DNA of 64,000 bases from positions 127,368,310 to 127,432,309 of the forward strand of contig OX465282.1 in NCBI GenBank assembly GCA_949987705.1. The letters are read 5' to 3'. Positions 1 to 12,120 of the stretch are shown here, one piece after another. Within the stretch, counting starts at the first letter, position 1; the number at the start of each line of letters is the position of its first letter. The notes under the pieces are model-generated. The model did not search any database and was not told where the DNA came from. It saw only the letters and a program-made list of their open reading frames with translations. A program made the position numbers and the translations under genes. The stretch comes from Thereva unica. Its lineage: Eukaryota > Arthropoda > Insecta > Diptera > Therevidae.

Positions 1-182
1 ATGAGAGTAGTTTCGAAAATTTATCCTACTATGTAAGAAAATTCCAGCGAAATCAATTCCAGCGTAATTCACAATTGGCCTTACTTGTTTGGAATGGCTT
101 ACTTTGTTTGACTAACTGATACAATAAAATATATGAAACAACTCTCCTCCTGGAACCAATTAAATCTTATCAACCAACCGAT

Positions 183-386
183 GGCAGGCGTTTGGTGCAG
201 CAGGGAAGGGCTAGGGAAGACTAGACAGGAGGAATCAGGAATGTTAAGAGAGAAGAAGAGAGAAGGAAAGTTATGTAGGTGGGAAAAAAGGAAAGGCGAA
301 GTTCCGTGGTTCCCTGGCCGGGATTCGAACTAGGAACCTCTGGGATGGTAGCCAGGCGCTTTACTCCCTAGACTATCGAGGCAATA
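183..386 (-). mobile_element. tRNA-derived SINE, copy 1
   Basis: Read on the minus strand from 386, the head is tRNA-like: an A-box-like TAGTCTAGGGAG and a B box AGTTCGAATCC about 45 bases apart, then a purine-rich body (AGGAATCAGGAATG, GAGAAGGAAAG on the + strand). The same arrangement, head plus body, recurs at 54700-54895. A full tRNA cloverleaf does not form cleanly, and the shared body argues for a SINE transcribed by Pol III rather than a tRNA gene. Confidence 0.7.
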
Positions 387-3300
387 AGCAATAGATTCGA
401 CCAGACCTGAAATATAGCTAATTTCACACCATACCTGATGAGTTGTAAAGGATATATTTGTGTAAGAACTAGCTTAAACCATAAACCAACACGGATGTTC
501 TTTCAATGCGTGTAACTTTGTCATCTTTCTGGAACTTTATTAGTATAGTCAGATCCAAAGAGACCGAGTTATCGTTGTTGGGCACTTTTGAGCCGAATCA
601 GTAGTTTGCGACAATGTTCTGTTTACCGAACATGTGTCGTATGGTGATGTGAGAAGTATTACATTATTTCAAAAATATTCTTGTTGGACAAGAAACACTT
701 TGGCCAAAACTACTAACTAGTTGTACTACGTAGCTCTAGTAACCGGCAATGCTATAATAGACGGGGCACCTGGATTTCATCCTCCACGCAATCTTTTTTT
801 GTCTTTGACTTCCTAAGTACAATACCTACAGTCTAACAAAACCAATACTATTGTCATTTGTTTAGTTATTTGTAGTATGGTAAATCTTGTAAAATAGGTA
901 ATTTAATATTGTCATAAATAAAACCGTAAACTAAAAAAATGTTGGATAAAATAAAATGTGGTGAGTCCCATTGTTGAAATCACAAAATTTATATAACGCT
1001 TGGTATATTTCCCTTGTCTTTAGTCGTAAATGTCCGTACCATTGTCCATTTATCGATAGATGGTAATAGCATATAAAAAAGGTCATGCATCTGAGCCCTC
1101 CTACACCGGCCAGGGTAGTTGCTATAGAATCTAAATTGGACGTGAAAATATGCACTCACTAACGCTGAAATAAAAGCCTCATAAATCTACTAGAAATTCA
1201 GTTAGTATCTACCAGGATAAATATCACCATCGATATGACCTTTTTATTTGAATTATGTGAAAGCCTCGTCCAACTATATGTATTTTTCTCTCTCCCCCTG
1301 CCCTTTCTCATACTAGCAAAGCCATTAACTACATTCCACTTAGAATGTACTGCGTTAAAGGGTCATAGAGAGTGCACAATACAAAGTCTGTCCTTAATTC
1401 GCAGTAAGTTACGGCATTATCCATTTGCCGGACCAATAAATTCACTGGCGGTGAAGTACCTCATATTGACGTCATATTTTCAATAGGACCTCTGTGAAAA
1501 TGCACTGAAAACATGCAAATGGAAATTCCCCTGCCGCTGGTGCTAGTGCTCATTCAATTTAATAGTCAAACATAAGCCAAAGCCAATAATAGCAGATATT
1601 AGAAATTTCAACGATCCACATCTAGTAGGAGTCCACGTAAATATCCCAGGTCCCTATGGCCATGGATACCAGGCGAACCGCTGCCTGATGCCAATGCTGT
1701 TGTTAAAATAATTTTAATCTCCGACATCTAGGGGATTCCATTAAAGCGAACGAACCTGGACCATTCTCGATGAATAGCCAAAGTGATAGAACTGGGAATT
1801 CATAATAATAATCAAGAATTCGAGCAGAAAATCTCATCAGGGATTTCGGGATTGGGGTGAAATAGACATCGGAAAAATTCCATTTCGAGTATCAACAGAA
1901 AAAAGTTTTTTTTTTTTTTGAAAGTTTGATTTAATTTCCTGGCGATTTTATTAGTAACTTTTTGTATGGAATCTGAACTTTCCTTTTACCCACGGAGAGC
2001 TGGAGCCCACCCAGCCACTTACCCAGAGTTAACCCCGCTCTAGAATTCCCAATAAAGCATAGAACTGTGCGAGAGCAGAGAGCTGAACCTTGACCTATCT
2101 TCCAAGCTCTATTCATCCACAAGAGTTACGAAACTTGACTTTGACTTTGCGCACGTTTTATATTTTTCTGCTGGAGTCGGATTGAAAAGAAAAGCCAAGA
2201 AACCTTAGATTAAGCCAAAAGACGAACGACGTCTTAGCACTACTCTAGTCAATAGTCAATGCAGCTGGAAGTGACGGGCAAAGTCTGTCTGATTGGTGCC
2301 TAATGAATGACTTTTGGACCATTTTTTTCGCCTTGCTCTCGCGGCCCCAGAATGAATGCAAATAATACGAGAATTGTGTAACGCGAAACTCTTTTCAATA
2401 AAAACTCGTAAATTCTCTGCCATTAAGCCGAGCGCGGCCAACAATAATTAAATATTAATTAATCATAATTTTTTTTGTGCTCAAAGGAGATAAATTATTC
2501 GCAATTGAGACTTAAAGCTAGTGAAAGAGGGAGACCGCCGCCAGTGGGAGAGGCGGGCTTGACAGAGTGACATTCATTTTATCTGTTGCTGGTGTGTCAA
2601 TCATTATCGACGGAGTTCATCATATTCATTCCCGTCTGATGAGCTCGAAGAATACAATTTTTTTTTCGTGATGGCAAGACGCGGAGATTTATTCAATTTG
2701 TGAAAACTTATTTTGCTGTTAATATTCAATTAGTCTCCTTAGATAAGATAACCCTTCGCCTCGCCTCGTTGGCTGAGTTTCATCAAAAATCAATATTCAG
2801 TTGCGGAAAATTTCTGATGATGTCGAATCAATAAATAAATGGTCAATGCGGGATTTATTTGCGATGTTTGTGGGGAAGCGCAGATTTTTTCATTTCCTGT
2901 TATTGAAATATTGCCATTAAGTAAGGAAATTCGGAATTAATATAAGTTATTCAATAACCATATAATAACACCATTATGTCTTGAGTAATAGATCAAAACT
3001 AACAATGCAACAATATTACATTAATTTATGTGAAGGTGACAATTATATGAGCATTTTCATTGACAGTTTATATAGTATGACCGATTGACCGATTGACGAG
3101 GGTGATTGGAATGCCTCTGGCTTTGCCGCGATTCGATTTTGCAATTAAATAAATGTTTTGTTTTTTTAAATAATTTATTTATATTGAATTAATTTACATC
3201 GTAATATTATATTCTTAACACACGCCACTTTAGAACGTGCATATAATCTTCAGTGGTTTTTCCGTTTGTGGTAACAGTTCGGTGGAGGTTTTGTTTTGTT

Positions 3301-4190
3301 CGTTACGAGGCTGGTTGAGGTCGGTATTGTGACTCGTTTTTTATTGTTCTGTTATGACAATATTTTTGGAGTTTGCTTGATCTTCAATAATAAAATGAAA
3401 TGAATGAGCCATAAATGTACTGTAAGATGGAAGTGAAAGGTTTCTTGTTGAAAGACTTAATAGTCGGCATATCCACAATGACACAATATGCAAGAGTTGT
3501 TGATGACTAGGTGTAGAGCAAAAACTATATATTTTTTTTGGAACACGATCAAGGGTGATGATATGTACAACCTTGTCACTATTTAATATTTTGAGAACTA
3601 TTTGACAATAAAAAAACTCGATAACTTTAAACTACAAAGTAGACTATTTTAATTAAGCATTTGGCCTTAGGTTTATAACATTTGACACTTAAAAATATAG
3701 TATCTTCTCTATAAACGCTCTTCTAAAAGTACGAATATTCTGCCCATAATTATGAAAGAGGGCTAATTTAAAAATTTAATAAAAATTGAGTATCAGTTCT
3801 TAAAAATCGACGACGATAGTGATAACTATAGTAATGGTAGCATTACACGTAACGATATATTTGCGCAAGTTTAGACTTGCACAAGTATAAAGTCACGTGT
3901 GTTAGAAAATAATTCGGTCTAGACTTGTACAAGTTTTAAAAAGTTTCAATTTTCAATTTCGAACTTGTGCAAATTTACTCTTGAAAGTGTAACGTTTCAG
4001 TGGTATGTTAGACGCATGCTCGTAAGCACGCCCTACGGTCGGTTTAGCGCAAAAATGATGAGTAAGAGACATGGATTTCAAGAAATTTTGCAGGAATTTA
4101 TAAATATTTACAGAAATGAACCCTGTGTTTTGCAAATAAACAAGTCCTTATTGCTAAAAATTTTTTTTAAAAAAATTCTTTTATTTATTG
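387..4190. other. Unassigned sequence, mostly unique and AT-rich
   Basis: No reading frame resembles a known protein. The part at about 2150-3400 is unique-looking and rich in AATTA/TAATTAA homeodomain-type words, with a GC-richer patch near 2520-2640. The part at about 3840-4020 contains a diffuse inverted repeat around ACTTGCACAAG/ACTTGTACAAG, perhaps a decayed MITE. Confidence 0.5.
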
Positions 4191-4199
4191 TTATAAATG

Positions 4200-4430
4200 A
4201 TTTTTTTTTTTTTATGTGGCAGTGCTAAGCTCAGGAATCACCCTTTGTACTATTAGTCCGTCATGTCATTTGTCACGTCATGGTGCAATGTCTAGCAGTA
4301 AGCTTAGTACGGGGAGGGGGTTGGAGGGGTTATAAAGGAACGGGAGGGAATTGAAGAAGGTGGTTATGAACCCTGCGTTTGAACTCTTGGATGTTGTAGG
4401 AGCTCGGAAATACTGACTGCGAGAGATAAA
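4200..4430 (-). mobile_element. Jockey-like retrotransposon 3' end (family 1)
   Basis: A poly-T run (4201-4213) is followed by TATGTGGCAGTGCTAAGCTC, the reversed 3' end plus poly-A of a non-LTR element. The next 210 bp match the copy at 12484-12740 almost base for base, including the reversed ORF2 C-terminus. The copy is 5'-truncated at about 4430, as expected for target-primed integration. Confidence 0.75.
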
Positions 4431-5520
4431 TGATTTATAAGTTAAAATTGAAAAAGTTAGACAAGTACAATGGTTTTAATTATGTGTGGGTGGAAATAAA
4501 TGATGCGGGGGTGGATTCACTCGGGAAACACCACTAACTTGTATTGTCACCGAAGTTATACATATTCGCCCAAGTTCATTGAGTTTAGTACTTATACATG
4601 TCTATTGTATTTAGTACTTATACATGACGAGTTGAACTCAGGTTGAATTCAAGTCTAACTACATGTAAACGGGAGTCGATTTGAGTTAAGATCGACTGAA
4701 CTCGACTCAGCTCTGCTACCTGGGTGGAGTTTAAATTATGCATACGGACATGAGTTCAGTAGTTGAGTGGTTGAATTTAGTTGACAGCAGCATCTCTGTG
4801 TTTTGTTTGTGATTTTTTGTAACCTGTACTGCTTCTTTATTTTCAATTCACCCTTAACTCAACTTTTCATCTCATCATGCATACATATTAATTATCACGC
4901 GAACTACGAGTGTGTGCAAAATTGGAAGTTATATTTTCTATTTTTTAGTTTATTATAAGCTTTCCGCAATTTTGTGTTGGCCGCCATTTTGAATTTGGAA
5001 TGACGCCACATAGCTAATTGTGTTCTACCTGTCATATCCATTCATTTGATACCCATGTCAGAGGGCCGCGAAGCACAATTTCAAAATCGGCCGCCATTTT
5101 GGAACCGCCATTTAGATATTTTTACAAAATAGTCAGATTGCATTGTCATCCAAACTAAACGTGTATGCAAAATTTCAGCTCCATCCGAAACCGGGAAGTG
5201 GGTCAAATTTAACTTCAAAGATTTGGCGACACGTAGTGTAAGTTAAATAAAAGAATTTAAAAATAACCACTCTCATAAAAATGAACAGAGCCTTATGATA
5301 ATTTAACCGAACAATATAAACAAAGAACCAAGTGCCAACCGTGATCTTACAGTGATATTATTTTTTGCTTTGTACATTCTCTTCTCAGCTCGGCTTTTTT
5401 TCTTACTCCCCACCAATTACATTACGTTTCGCCTGGTCTCTTAATAATGCTCAAACTTGCATATTTTAACTCACATTCTTAACTCCTGCTTCAAAGTTCC
5501 CTTCGACTTCGAAGCATGTT
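4431..5520. other. Unassigned; contains repeat with GGCCGCCATTTT motifs
   Basis: No gene is seen. At 4970-5230 two GGCCGCCATTTTG segments are followed by CAAAATTTCAGCTCCATCCG and GGGAAGTGGGTCAAATTTAA, which reads like a dispersed arthropod repeat. A short direct duplication of TTTAGTACTTATACATG lies near 4585 and 4610. Confidence 0.4.
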
Positions 5521-5539
5521 TTAATCATACCCTTTACCA

Positions 5540-6050
5540 AGTGCCCTTCTTCTACCAGTGTCTGATTTTCGACCTATCAGTATTCTTCCATTTCTGGCAA
5601 AGCCCCGTGAAAAGCTGATGGCTACTCAAACAATAGCGTATTGTGAGCGTCTCAAACTTATAAATAAAAATAAGGCAATCTGGCTTTCGTAAACCCCACA
5701 GCCTTCAATCAAGTCCTGCTCCTTCGAAAACTGGCCTCACAGCCACATTTTGTTCTTTCTGCTCTTTAGCTTTTGCAAACTTTCTTATTTAACCGCTCTC
5801 GAAAGCTTAAACCAGGTGGCTATAGTTCCTCAAGTGCCCTACTCCACGCTGGAGTCCTCCAAGGCTCTATTCTTGGGCCACTTTTATTCAGTATTTTTAC
5901 CGATGATAGTCTTAGATTCAGAGATGAAATACATATGTGTGTGAAGAAGCTTGTTGTTGAATAACGCCAGGTATGCTTCTGGTCGATATCCTTCGAAATT
6001 GTGCTGTATTTTTATCTTTTTCATTGTGCTACTGTTCGTCCTGACATTTA
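5540..6050 (+). pseudogene. Jockey-like reverse transcriptase, 5' part, degenerate
   Basis: Frames across this stretch give SDFRPISILPFLAKPREKLM (RT finger region), a stretch around FRKPHS, and GVLQGSILGPLLFSIFTDDS, the conserved QGSxLGPLLF motif of non-LTR reverse transcriptases. Frameshifts and stops make it non-functional. The remainder of the same element resumes after the MITE at 6051-6575. Confidence 0.75.
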
Positions 6051-6575
6051 GACCCTAAGCACACGAGTCGACTGATTAGCAATCCCAGTTTGCAACTGGT
6101 TTTACAATAATGACGTTTGCAACCAGTTTGCAACCAAAACGAGACTCTTGTCCACACACGAGCGCAACCGATTTTTGATCAATCGGTGTTCATATGTAAC
6201 CTACACCACATCTTTCCTAGAATATCCGGCAAGTTTATAATTATATAAAACTTCATGCTTTTCGACTTCAAACACAAATTCAATATTAAGTTTTTGCTCG
6301 CACATTTTATTTCCGAACTCTTTATAAACACTTTATAAACTTTATGAACTTTGAATCTAACCTATAAAATTTGACAGCTACAAGTGCAACCACGCAACTG
6401 AAATCGCTTTCGACCGGCAAGTCCAGTCGCCCAAGACCAGTTGCAAACTAATTTCAAATCAGTCTTGTTTCTGTCGACCCGTGTGTGGATTCCCATTTGC
6501 GTACACAGGCAAGGTCACTAAACAGTTGCGTATGCAACTGGGATTGCTAATCAGTCGACTCGTGTGCGGAGGGCC
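6051..6575. mobile_element. PIF/Harbinger-like MITE, 525 bp, TTA target duplication
   Basis: The ends are inverted copies: CACACGAGTCGACTGATTAG continuing CAATCCCAGTT, near the left end, is perfectly repeated in reverse at the right end (about 6539-6566). The tip is GACCCTAAG/GGCCCTCCG. TTA flanks both sides (6048-6050 and 6576-6578). There is no transposase. It interrupts an older RT pseudogene. A second family member begins at 63716. Confidence 0.85.
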
Positions 6576-6578
6576 TTA

Positions 6579-6890
6579 TGCTATCGCGATAAAGTCGTTT
6601 CCTCTTGTTTGCGTTAATAAAGCAAGAAATCTTGCTGGACTGCTGCGATCACATTAGTTTCATTGTTAGCGAAACCTACGGACACCTGTCTAAACTTCGA
6701 TATCATTGTGGCTTATTGAAAAGGGCTGTGCGTATGAATTTGCTTAAAGCCTTACTAGTACCTCTTCTAATGCATGGCTTTTCCACCTAGCACACTCTCG
6801 ATTCTTCATGCGCCCATAAACTTGAAGTAGCGTTTAACGATTGTGTATGCCGTTTTAACTACATTTAACTCTACTCGTACTCCTTATTGG
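6579..6890 (+). pseudogene. Jockey-like reverse transcriptase, 3' part, degenerate
   Basis: This is the continuation of the RT fragment left of the MITE. LRYHCGLLKRAVRMNLLKAL followed by LVPLLMHG resembles the thumb region (LVKALIIPHFLYCD type) of jockey-clade RTs. Stops and shifts are present. Confidence 0.6.
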
Positions 6891-7327
6891 GTTCCTTTCT
6901 AAAGGCTCGATTACATTGAGCGAGTTATAAGCTACTAGCCGGCGAGTTCATTAACTACTAATAAACTCGCCCAGTGTCATCATGTTCACTACCTAACTAT
7001 AGTGTTGGGTAGGACACGATTATAAAATGAGTTTGTAAGAGGAGCCTCTTTTTCCTTTTGGGCCAGTACAATGTCTCACTTCAAATGAGGCGAGGTGCCA
7101 TTGTATTGTAATGTTGTGATGCGGGTAGATCTATTGCGTTTGCGAAAGAAGGGATACGATAAATGATGAATGAATGAATAGGAATATTAATTATCGTGTC
7201 TATGAATGTTAATTACCAAAATATTCTTCAAAATTGTTGTAAATTGTTGTATAAGGAAAAATAATTTGACTCAATATATTGTATAATATAATTGTATTGT
7301 ATTATATATTGTATAATATAATATTGA

Positions 7328-7509
7328 CCTCCCTCGAAAAATGTAAGAATTGTCTCTTCAGTACAAAATTTGCCTCCCTCGAAAAATGTAAGAATTGTCT
7401 CTTCAGTACAAAATTTACCTCCCTCAAAAAATGTAAGAATTGTCTCTTTAGTATAAAATTTCACTCCCTCCAAAAATGTAAGAGATTTCTCTCCAGTTCC
7501 ATTTACAAT
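7328..7509. repeat. 45-bp tandem repeat, four units
   Basis: Units begin at 7328, 7373, 7418 and 7463 with CCTCCCTCGAAAAATGTAAG, followed by AATTGTCTCTTCAGTAC. The first two units are nearly identical and the fourth is most diverged. Because 45 is a multiple of three, both strands show open frames that are artefacts of the repeat. Confidence 0.9.
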
Positions 7510-7765
7510 CTCACCACGACTCAGTTTAAATTGGATATTTTACTGAGGCAAAAGCAATAAGAAAATGTCTTTGCAGTTCATGTTTACAATCTCACCTCGC
7601 CGTAATTCGAATTGGATATTTCACTGTCGCAAAAGAAATAAGAAAATTTTGTTCCAGTTCGTGTTGACAATCTCACCTCGGTGCAGTTCAAATTGGATAT
7701 TTTACTGCCGCAAAAGAAGTAAGAAATGTCTCTCCACTTCGTAATTTACAATCGCACGATACACG
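7500..7765. repeat. 81-bp tandem repeat, three units plus part
   Basis: CAATCTCACC recurs at 7506, 7587 and 7668, with a partial at 7749, a constant period of 81. Each unit contains TTGGATATTT, GCAAAAG and AATAAGAAAAT. The part AAGAAAATGTCTTTGCAGTT is recognisably the core of the adjacent 45-bp unit. Confidence 0.88.
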
Positions 7766-8189
7766 CTCATATCCCAGTAGTACATTATTTTTGAACCGGG
7801 ACATTTAAAAAAGTTGAGGCCTCAGTACAATTTACTATCGTGTACGGGACAAATGAACTGCCTCTTGTAAGTCCGGCTCAACTCTACCTAACTAGCAGAT
7901 TGTAAAAAATCTTCCGAGAAAGTTGAAAACCGGGCTACTTTACTCGCTACTCTCTGGCGTGCGGACTTCCTAGCTAGTAAACTAGGCGTATGTCATCATA
8001 GTTGCTAGTGAACTAGCTGTGAGTATCTTGGATTCATTTACTACAAAATGACGGAATAAGTTCGCGCTAGCTTGTTGACTACTGAGCAAGTGGAAAGTTG
8101 TGAATGTCATCGTCACTATTGTACAAGCCGGCTTCTAAATTCGCCGGCTAATAGTTTGTAAACACGGTCAATGTAATTGAGCCCTTAGT

Positions 8190-11100
8190 GACTATCGTGA
8201 GTATAGGCTTCTGTGACTGTTTCACGATATCCTAAAGGAGCGCAAACTGGTTTATTCAGCTTTCGCAATTCCTCAGAAATAATAATTTAATAATTCCACG
8301 TTTCCACAGGTTAATTGGTCATCGTTATTTCTTGTCTTCGCTGCACAACTTTGGAACTCTCTCCCTAAATTATTTTAAATTAAATTTGACTCGTCCGGGC
8401 CGCGGGATCGTAATGCATTTTCAAAGTGGCCCGCGATACCTTTTGGGTTTGCCACCCCTGATCTATAGCTTCAAACTCTATGATGAGGTGATTTATTTCC
8501 TTTCGTACAATGAATGCTGCACCTAATATGTGGTCTCTTTCTTTGCAGCTATAAAATATGTATGTTATGTTGGTATTGTCTTATCATTTACAAAATCTGT
8601 AAGTGTAAAAAGCTAAGCATTTCGACGAATAGTCTGACCTAATGCGCGACAAGAAGCTAGAGTACAATCAGTTTGAAAAGTCAGACTCTAGCTATGATAA
8701 TAAGTGTATGTGTTTCTTTGGTGAAAATTCAAGCGGTGCCAAATGAATCAAAATGAACTATTCACTTGTTCTCCGTGTCCCCATTTGAAAACTTATCATT
8801 ACTATTGCATAATTACTAGCCAATATCACATTTTTTAATGAATAAAGATCGCTTTTTAAATAAAAAATTCGACATTTCCCATTACACAATCAAAAATATA
8901 AACCAGGCACACACATTTAATTTAATTCAATTAGTTCGCTTAATTTACTTAAGTAACAAAATCGTGACTATCGTGAAGAAATGTGAAATTGCTTTTTTAT
9001 GGATTTCAATTGCCGCAACTTTCAGATCGAGCGAGCGATCGTAAAAAAGTTCAGAAAATAAAACAAAATATAAAAATTCACCTGGGGAGAAAATACGAAA
9101 AAAAATCCGCGATGATGTAAAAAATATAAAAATTCTAAATCTGGGGTTGAATCACTTAAAAAGTGGTCGTGGGGCTATTTTCAAAAACAAAACAAAGCAA
9201 AAAAGCACATTTTCTTTGCATTTTTACGGCTCGTTACTCACGAACTGACGTAATTTTTTCGCCATTTCAATCTGGATAAACATTTTTCGGCCAAGCATTG
9301 ACTTCCATTACCGGAGCAGCCCGGGAGTATGAAAGGCCCCCGAACATTGTCATATCATCCAGTGAGTCATCATCCTGATTAAAAAGGACAAATTACGCTT
9401 CCTTTTCGCCGTTGTGCTGTTTTTTTACACCGCGAAAATGCTTGTCCAAATAAGCGGGCGCACACACACAGGATGGATGGAAAAGGGAAGGATTCCAGCC
9501 CTAACAGGTTGCCCCTAAGAAAATTTCCGCTAAAATCCTTAATTTCTGAGCTTGTCATAAAACCCTCGCTGTAACACTTGCCAATGTTGGTGGCTCTGGC
9601 GGAGCTAGAGGGGATTCCATGCTTTCGCAAGTCCTCGGTGTGACAATCCTTCAAGTAATCTTCAACATCAAGGTTCAGGGATTTACCCAGAGATTAATGG
9701 CACTGGTTGCCTAAAATCGATAACGGTCATATCACGTGGAGGTAGGAGCAGATAAGAGGTTTAACTGAAATTGTGTCGGGGCCGTAATGACCGAGCGGAA
9801 TATCCTTTATAAAGCGCCACAGTTTGCCTCTGCCTAATCTACCTGTGCCCAGGGCCAGGGATTATTTTACTTGAAATTTACTTTACCATCGTGAGATTGT
9901 AAATTTTCCCTGGTGATGGAATGGAAGTCTAGGAGGAGACTTCAACAAGGGCAAGAAACTCTTCTTCTTCTTTCTGCCCCCCCTTTTTTTGGACCATGGC
10001 GGGTCTTCAATTACTAGAATTCTGCATCCGTTTCGTTCGAAGACAGAATCATCATCGGGCAAGAAACTCTTGCGCGACTTGAGAATCGTACAGGGCGATG
10101 GCGATATACATATGGCGAGCACCAGCCACTTCCTAGATGTGTTATTAAAATTGATCGAAACAAATTGTTTTTATTCACTTTATTGGATAACAAGGACGGG
10201 AGTTAACGTTAACAGTGTGCGTCGCACCATTGTCTTCAGTCAATTCCATTTAATTGCAGAAAGACCAAATGTGCTCTGCTCGCCCGGGTGCTGGACGTTC
10301 GGGGGCTGCTTCAATGCTGGAAGAAGTTGCCCCTGCTATTTCTGGTACACTGTTGCGTCTTTATTTATTTATAGGATAATTTGTTGAGTAATAACTTAAA
10401 TGGATAAAGTTAATGCCTTTTCGTTCCCGTAGACGTATACGAGGCATTGTAACAGTCAGGAAAAGTTAAAAAGGCAAATGGGAAAGACTCGGAGAGATCC
10501 TGAGAGTTGGGTCTTGGGAAACTTTTTTCCTACTTCGGAACTGATAAAAAGTTTCTTGTGTTGATTGAAGTATGATTTCTTGTTCTTGGGCTTTTACGAT
10601 AGTGGCTACGGGTGGTGGAACGGGGAAGATGATATTAAGTAGATAAACGTGGCGGAGAAAATTCGGATTTACTGGGTTATGGCGAGAGGGAAGTATAGAT
10701 AAGAGTCTTATAATAAATTTATAGTTTACAAAAAAAACTTTTCTTTTTAAATGAATTAAAAACTAAAAAAAATATTTTGAATGTGCAGTTTTTATTGTTT
10801 CTGCTACCATAGCCGGGCGGGAAAATTCCGGTATTTACTCATCCGAAACTTGAGAGTAACTGAGCGTGTGATATGAAGAATGTCTCTGGTTTCGGCCCAT
10901 ATTAGCTGAAACTCACACAATAAAATAATACTTGCCCTGCGTTATTCTGGATACCTAGTCATCAGTCATAGCGCTCGAAACGATAGAGGTATTTTCCATA
11001 TCCTCTATTTCCACTCAAGAACTGCGTAAGATCGTAACTTACTTCCCAACACTCCCTCGTAACGCATCTATGTTTGGGAAAAAATCTTAGATCCACCGAC

Positions 11101-11200
11101 TCCTAGCAGACTCGACTCATTTGCCTTTACTTTGCAGACTCGCAGCGCGTCAACTGCCGCCGCAATGAATTTTTCTTGCCTCTAACAATTCTGGATCTTA
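8190..11200. other. Unassigned, unique-looking sequence
   Basis: No recognisable protein is encoded. The open frames near 9379-9654 (minus) and 9989-10387 (plus) have no familiar motif and their composition is unremarkable. About 9000-9350 and 10400-10900 look like single-copy non-coding DNA. Confidence 0.45.
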
Positions 11201-11399
11201 GGGACGAATGCCTTCTTGCCAATATCTCACAAAAGTTGGTCTAATTGGTCCGTATCGCCCGCATTCGCTATAGTCTCAAATACCCAAACACAAGCACACA
11301 CAACAGACGCATGCACTCGTCGCTTAGATTCTAGACGGAACCCAAGCACGGAAGTGGCTGTCAGCGAAAATTCGTCGTATATACCACGCACGCATCGTT

Positions 11400-11885
11400 T
11401 TCGATCTGTATGCGATCCCTTGCTGTTAGCGCTCTTGCTCAATGCTGCTGGCCATATTGGCACTGCGTAAAGCTATACTAAGCTAACCGCCCTCACCATC
11501 CAGAGGCTATGAATCGGTTGGTGTCCCCACTTTGAACAGCATTCTTGGAAATGCTGCACAAATAGCAGAAGCTTTATCCGCCGTGCCCTTCAAATGTGTT
11601 ATAAAATTAAGGCTCTGGTCGATTATCACTACCAGGTACTTAACGTGAGCTGTGAGTCAATGATCTATTCTCATAACTTGATTCTTACGGATATTTATTT
11701 TTCGAGGTTGTTGAACAGCACGGTTACAGTTTCGTGTTCAGGGCGCGCTTTAATATCTCAGATAGCTTCGTTCGCACATAGTTCGTTCTTATTGAGGCGT
11801 ACATCATTATACATTGTGATGCATAGGAGAGGTCCCAGTACACCACATGAAGTTCTGTGCACCATCGACCCCCGATTCACAATGA
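11400..11885 (-). pseudogene. R1-like reverse transcriptase fragment, degenerate
   Basis: Minus-strand translation across frames gives KYLVVIIDQSLNFITHLKGT followed by ADKASAICAA..P, which resembles the VKYLGVxIDxxLxFxxHV segment downstream of the RT catalytic box in R1/I-type elements. Stops are frequent. An A/C-rich stretch (11280-11340) next to it also occurs inside the retroelement at 49.7 kb. Confidence 0.6.
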
Positions 11886-11969
11886 AGTGACCTACCTTTT
11901 TTCCTTTTTCGCAAAAGTTGTTACCAAATAACAGTTGCGGAGGAGAGGATGTGTTTGTTTGACGACCAC

Positions 11970-12120
11970 CCACCCGAACCTAACACGATCCGCCAGCCCT
12001 GTCGGTCACTATTCGTCTCCTGCGCTTCTAAATCAAACGACATTGCACCATGACGTGTAAGACATAATAAACTGGTAGTACAAAAGGCAATTCGTATGCT
12101 TGGATTTTCCACATAAAAAA
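11970..12120 (+). mobile_element. Family-1 retrotransposon 3' end, + strand
   Basis: TTGCACCATGACGTG...GACATAATAAACTGGTAGTAC...TTTTCCACATAAAAAA is the diverged 3' UTR and short A tail of the element family seen reversed at 4200 and 12484. It is only about 150 bp long. Confidence 0.6.

Larger units (their letters stand above)
6902..8185. mobile_element. Inverted-repeat DNA element, about 1.28 kb, carrying two satellites
   Basis: The left end AAGGCTCGATTACATTGAGC and the reverse complement of the right end AGGGCTCAATTACATTGACC match, and both continue into CTA..TAGCCGGCGA. TA flanks both ends (6900-6901 and 8186-8187). The interior is non-coding and holds the 45-bp and 81-bp tandem arrays. It is a non-autonomous DNA transposon by structure; the superfamily is uncertain. 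Confidence 0.72.

Noticed and set aside
311..386. Possible tRNA gene on the minus strand
   Set aside because: A- and B-box-like sequences exist, but the acceptor stem does not close and the same head plus body recurs at 54.7 kb; a SINE fits better.
7328..7509. Open frames on both strands with repeated LEKCKNCLFS-type peptides
   Set aside because: They come from a 45-bp tandem repeat whose length is a multiple of three; no gene context.
9989..10387. 132-codon + strand open frame
   Set aside because: No familiar motif, no clear start context or splice partner; chance open frame cannot be excluded.
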